From assembly GCF_001949145.1 (NCBI RefSeq), contig NW_019091448.1, positions 497,594 through 561,593 of the forward strand: DNA of 64,000 nt, given 5' to 3'. This document shows positions 49,501 to 61,500 of the stretch, in pieces. The notes under the pieces were generated by a model. It ran no database searches. It was not told where the DNA came from and saw only the letters and a list, made by a program, of their open reading frames with translations. How positions within the stretch are numbered: the first letter of the stretch is position 1; each line of letters begins with the position of its first letter. Made by a program: the position numbers and the translations under genes. Source of the stretch: Acanthaster planci. Lineage: Eukaryota > Echinodermata > Asteroidea > Valvatida > Acanthasteridae.

Positions 49501-52500
49501 GGAAGCTATTAAAGAAGGAAAATAGACAGGATTAACAGGCCAAAACTTTGCATAAACTTATCACCTTGTTGCAACTACATCTGGAAATGAAGGTTGAAGG
49601 TAGCCTGGAGCTCTTTCATGAGGAGCTTTTCAAACCACACAAAAAAATTGTAGACACCGGCATGATTCAGCCGTCTCCCATCAGCAAAAAGCACCCCCCA
49701 AAACAAGCACAGGTGTCCTCTGAGAATGAGAAAGCTAATGAACAGTGGTCCAAAGGAATTCTCAGCAGTGACACACCTGAAAAATTGGTTTGTCATTTGC
49801 TGTGTACTGATCAACCTTCACTTAGCTCTCTGAGCAGCTTCCGGAGCAGCTCTCCAGGTGCAAAGAAGCATTGCTCACGTCGCTTCAAGTTCATTAAGTC
49901 TTAGCACAGTCTCTCCACAACAACTGGTTGCTGAGATACACAACAGGAGTTAAAAATAAAACAATAGAGGAAGGCTACGGCACTGGACAGTACAACCAAG
50001 GGTTGTTGATGCTTGTGATCAGAAGAGCGACCCCTCTCAATATGTTGTCAATATAGACAAGACCGAGACAAAACATCAACAGGTGTAGGCCACTTGCTCG
50101 TGAGCATTTTACCTCCAAATCACTGCCAAATCCCTCACAAAGATGTGTGGTACTCCTGCAAATCGAGTATGATTAATGAGGGTAAAGTTTCCCGAACGAT
50201 CTTATCTTTCTTAGGACCTCAGGACATTCCTCATTCATGTCACTTAAAATAAAAATAGGAAAAAACTGTTCAGATCCATCTCTGGATCCCCGCAACAATG
50301 AAAATAATTGCTTGCTGAAATTCAATATTCTACACTACATTATTACATATGTTACATGAATCATTTGGATCTTGTTTTGTTTGTCAGCCCCACTTCTTTC
50401 TTCATGTAATGTAGTTTTGGGTTATTTCCATTGATGATTCATCTTAAGCTGTGCAACACACTTGTTTATAAAATTTGTTACTTACCGGATCTTAATTACG
50501 ATGCATTTTAATTATTTTGGTTGTTAATTCTAATTATTTTTGTTGTTAACACCCAAGTCTATGGCAAACTTGTGCAACAAGGCAGGATTTCAGGCTTTCG
50601 GATGAACCACTCCCACAAGTGTCTGCGGCATCTCACCTCTAAAACAGCCACAGGCCACTGGTCAAAAGCTGTACCAGGGTATGCATAAGACCAGAGAGGG
50701 ACAGAGGAAAGCTATTAGTGGAGAGCCCTGTTTGGGGAATTGCAGCAGGCTGATATGAGCTCTGACACGGTGAAGAATCACTGCACCAAGACCACGAAGA
50801 CAACCGTGCAGAGCTTTAGAGACACTGCCACTGCATCTCTCACTCTTAATATCAACCATCAGAATGTCCAGCCAGAGCGGTAAACGTGATTTTTTTGCCA
50901 TGCATGAGGTTGTATAAAAAATAATATACTGCAGTGTCAAACACTTCCAACTGGGTAGGTTTTTGTACTGCTGGAATATCATGGGCTCAGTGGTATTTTG
51001 AAATGCTCGTCCATCTATTAGGGTCCACTGGGCAACATTTGTTTGAAGGCTTGCAACTCAACCAGCTGATCTAATGAGTAGTTACTCATTATGCTGTTCA
51101 TGGCAACTAAGAGGTGGTTTAGGCAGCAATGTTACAATTTTTACATGTATAAGAGCCTTTCCTACCAGAACTTTGCGGTAGTGGTGGCCAGCACTGACTG
51201 TCAAGCTCTTGAGTTTCTCCAGAGCTCCTTGTTTGGGTAGAACACAGGCCAGGCTAAGCGCCAGATGGTGATCCACCCTACGGCTGCCAAAGATCTATCA
51301 AGAAGTCACACAACACAGCAAATTAGCTGAGTATAAGCTGGGCCTGTGAAGAATACTAACAGTAAGATACCGATGCCAAACCATACGATGGTGGGACCCC
51401 GGGTCCAGTTTTGAGCTTTAACACTGAAATCTCTTTGATGATTCAACCACATTTCCAAAAGGGAACATGCAGTATTTATTTCAAAATCATGTATGACAAA
51501 AAAGCGCCAAAAAATCGTGCGCATCCAAACATGTATGGCCTTTTAGTTCAAATCTCGTTCTTGTCAAATGTCAATTTATCATAAAAGAGAAGCTAACAAA
51601 GTTTGTTTCTCAGTGGCACAGAGCATTAACCATAACTGACCATAACAAGACCCTTTATTAAACTGCATTAAAACTTCAACTGTGAGAGTGGCCATGATAA
51701 TGCCCTTCCCCCCAAAAAATCAAAACAACACCTTTATATACCATGACAAGTCCAATAATGACAGTCTTCAATGGAACTGGCTTCCAATGTCTCAAAACTA
51801 CCTAGTGCTGTAGGTAATTTCCTTATTCAAGAAGGTTCCGCAGACTTGCATTAAGCAGGGTTGGGGATACTCTTACCTTGTCCATGAGGGTTCCAGTGAA
51901 GTCTCGCATCCTCTGTAGCCCAATCTTGACCATCTGGCTGCATCTTTCCTGTTCTTTGGCGATCAGTGCCTGCAATTCCTGCCCAACAATGTTACCAAGA
52001 ACTAACTTCAGATGGCCATGAGGAGAAATGTACACTCAAGCATGTTTCGTGGATGCTTCCTTCCATGAGGATAAGTTTTGTGACATTTGGAGACGACTGA
52101 AGAGGGGTCACTCAGACTAGCTAAATTGTTTATTAAAATGTTGATTGTGACCTTGTCTACTTGTTTTAGACTTAGGGGCTACTGCAAAGTCCATAAGTTT
52201 TGATGTAATGCTGAGGCAGCTTGATGTGCAGATGCAAATCCATACCAAAGAAGAAACCCAAGTGCTTAAAAAGTGAGCATGAAATTTATAGGTTGGCTGC
52301 TCGATCTGCTTCTCCAAACACCTCACATTGTGGTGATTATAAAAGCTTCCGGGGAGGGTGTTCCACCAGGTGATGGTGCAAGGGAAAAAAGAGTAACGAT
52401 AGAACTTGATTTGGGCCAGAATCTGTTCATAGTTGCTTGGATGTATTCATGTTGTGGATGAAGGAACCAATGGAGTGAGGTAGAGGTCAGGGTCGACAGC

Positions 52501-55500
52501 GACAATCTGGTGTCAGATCTTGTACAAAAAATGTGTATTAACCAAATGCTTTCATTACGTCTTTCTTCTAGAGATATGATTCCTATTGTCTGCCAAGTGG
52601 GCTACGGGTATGGCCACCAAGCAAACAGGCTACCTGACTGGTGCCAAAGGCACACATACACCTTACCTTGTGGTCAGGTATGCCTATGGTGTTGGCTGCC
52701 GTGTACTGTAGACTGGTACCCAGCGTCTCAGCCAGCACCAGGAATGCCATCTCATACTGATTGTTCTCCTGGAGATACTGGATCAGTTCCAGAGCTGCTG
52801 AGCTGAGACGGGCCAGACAATCGGCACTATTCACTGGGTTTTCCATGTCTAAGCATCAAACAGAACATAACCACTACTGAAATTCACAAATACTCGTTAG
52901 AACACAAGCTGGCATAAGTTTTCAATTCATGAAGACCTTAAATGAAATTAATTAGGGCATCACTCTGAACAAGATTAAACTCCTATGCAATGTACTAGTA
53001 GAGTGTTAATGGTATCATAAATGCCTTACGAGAATCATTCAAGAATACTCTTGCTTATAGTATTTCCCCCACCTCAAAAAAAAAGGAAGAAACTTCTCAT
53101 CTTGACAAATTCTAGTAAAGAGGGAGGTTGAGAACAAAGAAAACATGTAAGAAACTTCCAGAAGAAGGATCGTAGCATTGTAAACAATGAACTTCTGTGA
53201 ATTTTAGAAGCTTCAATGAGCTCTCTCCCATATTTTGCGATTTAGATAGCACTTGGGCTTTTGTACAAAGTGCAAAGAAGTACCCAAACCAGAATGATGA
53301 ATCCCCTTCAACTCAAGACTTCTTGAGCCAAAATTCTGAAATCCAGAAATAATTATCAGAATCACAGCAGAAGAAAAGAAGTGTTGAAAAGTACATTAAC
53401 AATTTCCTGCCGGGTGCTTTTAAAAATGCAGTGCTTACATAAGGGCGATTTTTCAACATCTTCGGTTTTCAAAAATCTTCAAAACTTTTTATCTTTTTTT
53501 CTTGACCGCTTAAACCCCATGATGGTGTGGTGTTACATAAGTTTCGTTTGTTCCCGAAACTGGCACAGTGGGCTGCTGGTGTCTTTTCAATAAGGGCCAG
53601 ATTAGCATGCAGTGGTAATGTGTCGCTCATTACTGGAGTGCTGGAGCACTTTTGTCCCCGGTGGTAATCTGCTCGCGCTGAATGCCACAAATAGTGGTAT
53701 AATCTTTCAAAACAATGACGGATTTCCTCCGCTATTGGCAACTGAAAAAATGTAGGCAATTCTCAGCATCTCTGTCTTTTGTTGCGAGTATGGTCTTTTG
53801 TTACAAGGCCCACAGCTCTTTTGTCCAATTTCGGGCACCCCGGCTATGTGTACAAACCCAAGGTACCTGAAACCGGGCTCCCTGGCAGGATATGGGTTAA
53901 GCAAAACGGTATCCCAACTTTTCTTACTTAGGTCTTCCATATTGAAGATTAGACCGGCTTATATTATTGTACCATGATTTTGGACTGAAAATCTTTTCTG
54001 ATGAAACGATTTCCTGGGAAATGCCACCGCTGCTACAAAAAACACTGATGACAAAGGGTTCCCTCTACAATGGGGAAGTCAAACAACCTTGCATGTCAAA
54101 AGCTGCTCTGCCAGCCATCCTGGCGTGCTGCAAGGGGAGAGCGTCAGGCTTGGTGTCTGGCAGACATGACGCCACAAACTTGCAAGTTGTTGGCAGTGCG
54201 TAGGACGACGTCAGCACCAAAGTGTTCTCTTGGAAGAAGTCAGTGAATGTCCACTCTTGGTAGGGGTCCCGCTTGGTCTCTGTGCCACTCAACGACTATT
54301 ATTCAATAGGAAAGGGAAGTGAATGAATCCCTTTTATTTCATGAGAATCCAGTTCGTAAATTAAGTTATAAACCTAAACACCGTCAGTGTAGTTGCCTTA
54401 CTTGTACCCTTGCAGTCACTGATATTAAAGCAAGTGCCACTGGTTCATATCAGAAACTCAAAATCTCAATCTTTTGCCAAGTTGGCCTAATTTAGTAGCG
54501 AGATGAGCTGTCCTAGCATGTGACCATTGTGGACTGTGTGCTAAAAGGGGAAGTTGGTGAAAGGCATCAATGTATAAATGTTATGTCTTGTCAATCCCAA
54601 CTTAAATTGCTCTAAAAAATACCTGTAGATTTTTTTTGGTGTCAGTCCAAACCACTGTGTGCCAAGTAACATATCTTTGGAATTCCAGGATCCCATGGCA
54701 CAGAGCAATATCATGGGCATGTTGCTAGAGTAGGACACCAGACTGAAACAAAAAAGCAACCATTGTGGTTCCTCATTCTTTCATCAGTTTCATGGACTTG
54801 GGCATGAACCAAACGCCAATTTGTACGGTACTTCCAACGGTACGGTAATGTCAACTTTCCCACCTGACTGTCCTGAAGAAGTTGATAGACATTTCTTTGA
54901 AAGCTACTCGATTGCTGCCATAAAATGTGTATCTATCATACCTGAACAGAGATTCCGTAGTCGCCACTTTCACACTGATGATAAACAGCGTCAGTCAGAC
55001 GAAGAAGCTTGCACAACTCCAGGCAGTCACACAATAAATCTTGGCAGCAGAACAAAGGTGTGCTGTTACTATCATTGTATTGGAACAGTTTACTTCAGAA
55101 CATCGTCTGATGATTGCAGAAGGAATACTGAGATGTCACTGCTGGACAATGTGTTCACTTGTTTAAATGAGTTTGTGTACACTATGCTTCATTCCAAGAT
55201 TTTTTTAGTAGTCATTCCCAGCATAACCAGAACTATTGGGTGCACTCTGTGCATATAACATAACTATTGACAATAGAGGACATTCTCATCAATGAACGAT
55301 TGGTATCACGCTTTAGTGGCTGATATGCATCAAAAGAGGGCTCTGTCACAATACAATCGCATTATGTACAGAGATGGCATCATATACCACACACTGCAAT
55401 CGGATTGAAGTAATGCGAAAGGCATCTTGGACCCAAGACTAGCACCTGTGCAGCATATTTGCAGTAGTGGCATGATTCAAAGTGGATGTGCAGATCTGTG

Positions 55501-58500
55501 AAATAAACACTGTATGGCCATGTTTGCAGACTATAGCCATTATCTTTCCTTCATTAATTAGTGCCTAGCCTGCATTTGATGTAGAATAAACTGGTTGACA
55601 AAAATTCACAGCCACAATCTGGGAAAAGGGAGAGTGTAAACTGAACATGCATGGATACTTCCTGTTGTGGAAACAAACAGAAGTCTGTTCAACTCTTTCC
55701 AAGTTTACCCTGAAACATTGTTCCAAACACCTCCTTCCTCCCCGATCAAGCATACAGGACAAAACATTCCTAACGGAATTAACCAACACAGAGCATCGTC
55801 ACCCCCTTGACAGATTCCAGCTTTATTGCTACTGTCATGGGGTATACATGTATGTTGGCTGTCATAAACAAGACTTAACTTGATTGTTTCTCATCGGTTA
55901 ATTTCTTTGGCAATTTCACAAAAGAACACAACAAAGAAGTACTCATGTCCCCCAAACAATTTGCCACAGTGACACACCAACAAGGGAACCTAGCTTGTCA
56001 CAACGTGGGTGAATCACTTCCTCAAGTTTATTGTTTATTACATTAAAATCACAGCTCCACCTACTTTGGTCACAATAGGTGAGGGCTTTGCAGGCCAGTC
56101 GGTAGAGCTCCGTAGACAGACTTGGCACATCACCAGCTGCAGTGTTATTCATGATGCTGGGATGTGACTCTGCCCAGAGGCGGCAGATAGTGTCTGCTAT
56201 AGTATAGATGGTCTTGGCTATCTCTGGAGTAAGGATGTACTCAGACAGCTCACTGAGAATTGGAGAATGATTCAAAACATGCAGTAAAGTGTGAAACACT
56301 TCTCTTTACCAAAATGTTGATTATACTCAGGGCCAGCTATGACAAAAAATTTACATCCGTTTAGAGACCTGGTAGAGGCATATCACAAAACCCTTAATAA
56401 AATTGCATGTACAATGTTCACAACGCCGAAAATGAATTAATAGGGTGACAGATGGAATGTTCCCTCCAAGTTAAAAAATGTTTTGTACAATGCCTCACAT
56501 CCACAAAACACTTCCACCTGAATTAAATACCTGAATCACCCAGGAGTTAAGAAATTTTGGTGCATGTTCCATTTACCACGCACCAGGGATTAGAACATTC
56601 ATTCTTACGGTGCGGCATTGGAATGAATAATTTAATTATTAAAGTAAATAGCCTGATAAATAACATTTTTTAAAAAAAGTTTATGAATGCAATAGACAGA
56701 ATAATTTTATGAAGCAACATATTAAAAATTACATTTCACAAGGGAAAGCTTAGTGGAAAAAAAGGACCAAGATTTTTCTACCTGCACATTTTCAATGCTG
56801 TTTTTATTTGTCCCATCTCAGCAGCCTTCATTGCAAGTTGGCTCTTCAGTTTCTCATGAGACATGCCAAGTAACCGACCAAGACTGCAATGAGAATGCAG
56901 GCAAAATCACAGCGATGCAATGGCGACATTTATCACCTTCCACCTCTGCAATTGAAGTTTCAAAATCATAATGGCCCACATTCGGTAGGGCTGTGTCAAT
57001 TCAAATAATTCACTATTTGAATATTTGACCTCAATTCAATCGAATATCCAGCCGTACCAACCGGCAGATTGTTGATGAACAAACTTTATACAAAATCAGT
57101 TGCAATAATGCACACAATTGTACATTATAATCATAATAATAGTTTCTCGAATCTCAGAGTATCTCCAGCCACAATTTAGCAAGATTTAAGAGACGAACAA
57201 TACTTCTTGCCCTGTTGAAAATTCTTATTCTTTAAAATTTTTTAGTGAATAGTTTACTTTTTAAATCGTCATAAGATTTCTGTCACTTTCACTTGAATCT
57301 GCCAGAAACAAGCCTCCATAGTGCAATTTTTCTCATTTAAAACGAAAGGAAATTCTCCCTTCCATTTCATGAATTTTGCATTCGAATATTCAAATTTGGA
57401 AAATAATTAATGAATATTCAATAATTGATTGAATATTCAGATATGTAAATATGCAGCACAGCCTTAACATTCGGATTGTTTTTGTGTGTGTAAAGTTTCA
57501 GAATGGGTTCGGTTCTTTCACAAATTTAGGATAAGTCACACAACTACACACAGGCCCGCTTTGCATACCATCTTTTCAACGTGCATGCCTGAATGCTCGA
57601 GAATAATAAAGAGTCTATGTGATGAATTTTTCTCAGATGCACTTTTTGCGCAAGTTAATGTCTGAAAACTGTTTGACATACCCTTTTGATAGAGTGAATG
57701 GATAAGTGCACATTTTAAACATTTAAAATTGTCCATGCTTCTCTGGACAAATGAGAGCGCAGTTGATGTGATGTCACTCTGAGAGGATTTGGATCAGTTT
57801 ACAGGTTTTCTGTTCAAGTGTGAACCCAATATTTGCTCGGTGAAAACATCTGAGAAAGGGCCATTTGTTGGTCTGCTGCCACACACTTACACATAAATGA
57901 ATTGCCAAAGAAAAGGAAATCTAGGACAGAAAAATATAAAAAATTCTAGCAGTTTTTTGTGCAATAATCAATGCAACACGGGTTTATACAGTTTGGGCTC
58001 TGGGACGAATTCTTTTCAAGATATGGATAGATAAATAAATGTTTACCTGATTAAAAAACAGTGATGATCAGCATTTTTGAAACAAAAAGATGTAGAATCA
58101 ATTTTTAAATTACAGACTACAGTAAATGTGTTACACTTTAAATGGGGACCACGGCTGAAGTTTGAATACTGTAGGTGTCCAAACAACATCCACAATGGGC
58201 CAGTTGGGTATTTCAACAGTGCATGCTCCAAACTAAAATGTGTTATAGGTCATTCAAGAAGACAAAGATGCAAGCAAATGGTCGTTCATATCTGCACAGC
58301 TATTCGCCAACTCACACATATTGAACATGTTTAAACTGTAATGTAGGTGCTTAAAACAGTTCTTGAATGATTTTGCGTTACTTGTCATATCTTGTAATAC
58401 CCAATTGGCTCATTCTTTGGAGAGAATTGTTATTAACAGCAGTACTTGTATATTCTTGAGAAGTTTCTCTCTGAAGTTGCTTTCTTTTTCTCTCCTTCCT

Positions 58501-61500
58501 GCTTGGTCTCTTTCTGCAAATTAAAAACAAAATGAGCCCAGAAATGATGCAGATCAAAAGGTTGAAGAAAACTTAGGAAAAAAATAATGTCTCAAGTCTG
58601 CTCTGAGATCTCTATAGAAAGTTAAACACAGGAGCAATGACCACAATATGGAGAGATAAAAACCATGTCTTTATGACATCCTTGCTCATTGTAGAAAATG
58701 AAAGTTCTGCAATAAAAATATCTCAATACTAGAATCATTTGAAGCACAAAGGTAGACTACCTGTAGCACTTAAAAAGCCTAACAATAATAAACGTTGGCA
58801 TCTTGTCCTAACGAACCCACAGCATCAGACCCATACAATGTTAAATGCAACATCAAAGGATGTTACATAGGTGCATTCAATCACTTGCCAAAAAAACCCC
58901 AAAGTAATTTACTCTGGGGAACAACTGGACAACATGTGGCTGGCCACAAATCTTGACATCAAAAACAAGTACACACAAAAGCCTTCACTCCACACTTCCA
59001 TTTACCATGCCACATGCTGAGCCATTTTAGACTAGATGTAGCTCAACAGATGGATTTCAAAGGAACAAGGAACTCACAGAAGTATTGCAGAAGGAGGTGG
59101 TTCAGTTCTCCAATAGCACATGCTCCTTTGAGGTGCATCCGAGGCTATTTAGGAACAGCACCCTTACGTCTAATCATGTACATGTTCTGTTCTCGAGAAA
59201 CCTTGTCTTTATGAAATGCCAAACTTGCTCATCTACACCATGTACATCTTTTAGTCATTTTAATTAGCTCTTTGGTGGATGTCTTAGTATGTCTTAGTAC
59301 AATTTCTGATGAATATAAGCTACACTACAAAATGAGAAATTTCAACCTCAACCAGCACCAGTCCACTGAGGGTTTTGTCAACATTTACTTCACGAAGGGT
59401 TTTCATTTAGATTACGCCTTGTTTTCATCGTCGGTCCAACCAGCATGCAATGAGCGCAACATCAATACACTCCCGGCATTTTCTACTTTGTGACGGTCGT
59501 AAAAATGTGCCTAGATGAATACCCAGCCTATTTATTACGTTCAGCTCATGCCTACATGTATTTATCTTCCTTTATATAAAGGTATAAATTGTTTAATTTA
59601 GAAAAGCACCCTCCATATCAATTTAGCTCTTTGCACATTTACTCCATACTCGTTTTTGACGAAGACTCATCCATACTGTTTTCACTCCCACAGGAGTCAC
59701 TGCAACAGATGAAGTAATTTGTAGTGCATCACAAGTCCTTTTACAAGTCTCTTCACAAGTCCGTTCACAAGACCAGTCACAAGTAATGGGGTGGATAGTG
59801 ACAAAAGAATGCTTCTGTCACAGTTCATTTGAATGCATGTACCAGGTAGCTTACGACTTGTTATGTACTCAACTATAGTACAACACTGGTTATTCACTGA
59901 ATATGCCAACTACGCAAACTCATGCAAACTTTCTTCTTGCTAGTCTGCATAAGTGCTACGCATGTAATGTACCTTAAGTTTCAATATGATTTTGCCGGAC
60001 TCATGCAGCTGCCCACCAGCTATTGATCAAATTTGGGAATGATAGCTACAACATGTTGTTGGTCACAGAATACGCACTTTTGTGTCTAATGAGGATCCAC
60101 TTTTGTTCCTGTAGAATGCGGCAAGGTGTTTAGTCAGTAAGACCTTTCTCACACTTGCATCCCGAAACTCGCTCAGTGAAAGGAACTCATTGAAGTCAAT
60201 CTGTGGTACCAAATAAAAGAGAACAGATTAGGCCACCAAAAACTCTCCGGTTTCTGGTCAGCAAGCATGTCACTGTAGACCTGTGTTGGCCCAAAAAACT
60301 TTTCTAATTGGTATAAAACGATGTCCAAAAGCTGCCAAACTTGCTTAATCAACAGGAATCCAGCTTCCGTGTAATTTTAACATGTGTTGGATGGGGTATG
60401 GTTGTAGAGTAAAGGAGTCCCTCTAGTTGCCAATATATTTAGTTGGGCACTCTTTTTAAGATGACGTCATTTCTGTATTATACATTTACATCTTGGAACC
60501 AGACAAACAAGGTGGTCTTATGTCCTGTGTACATGTGTAAGCTGAAAATGCTTTTAAACAGTAAAAGGTTGGGGGCCAGTCTATTTTAGTGTTGGTAGCG
60601 GCCGGCGTTACGTGCAGAAAAAAGAGTGAGGGGAAAAAACCACTTTTGGAGCCACCAGAAAATGGAGACCTTTTGCCTTAATAAGTCTTACAATATAGGC
60701 CATGCTATAAATTTGGGGTTCAAAATTTTTGGGCAATTTTTTGGGGAAGATTTAGACCTAACTTTAAACAAGAGATTTGGATGTGGCATAAATACAGCTT
60801 TGGGTCTTGGAGCAGCCAGCACATGTTATTCCTTATGACACTCTAACACAGGGTCAAACATTCTCAAATAGGCAATGCATTAGTTGGGTATATCAAGCAG
60901 GCCTTTGTGACAAAGACAAAAGACTCATCAAGAGGTGCCATAACCATAGCAATTCAGACAATTTGAAGGAGTTGTTGGCAATCTTTGATGTACCTGTGTA
61001 CATTTAAGGCAAGATCTCAGTGTATCAAGCATCCACCTTTCTTTCTTTGATTTTGTTTTAGCCCTTCTGGACTGGCATTTACGTACTGGCACATTGCGGT
61101 ACCATGTCTTGAATGCAGTATTTATTCGTTTAGAATGGTAATACTGCCAGGATTTTTTAACAACTTCTTGCATTCTGTGTTGTATAATCTGTCTTGGGCA
61201 GGCACTGCCTTAGGCAGATTTGTGTGGAGACTTGTGTAAGGTGCACCCACATTGCAACAGGCAACGTATCTTCTCCAATCTTGTCTCTGGCAGAAAAGCT
61301 CAAAGGCTACGCATACACTGCGGTGATCTACCAACATTAACCCTTGTTTGGAACAATATATGATGAGATGCTAACTGCTGTGATGTGAAATGTATACTTA
61401 ACCCATTCAAGGGCAATAGCACAAGTACAGACACGCAGTCCTCGGGTGGAAAAAAGCACTGTGCCCCACTTGAAAGCCGTCAAAATTCCTCAAAAAAACA

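Noticed and set aside
54690-54746. Minus-strand open frame LVSYSSNMPMILLCAMGSWN after a TTTGTTTCAG acceptor, as an extra KNTC1 exon
   Set aside because: The flanking exons at 54942-55039 and 54088-54295 join in phase 0 and match KNTC1 without it. In phase 0 this segment hits a stop after four codons.
54821-55258. 145-codon plus-strand open frame
   Set aside because: It is largely antisense to the KNTC1 exon at 54942-55039 and shows no recognisable domain.
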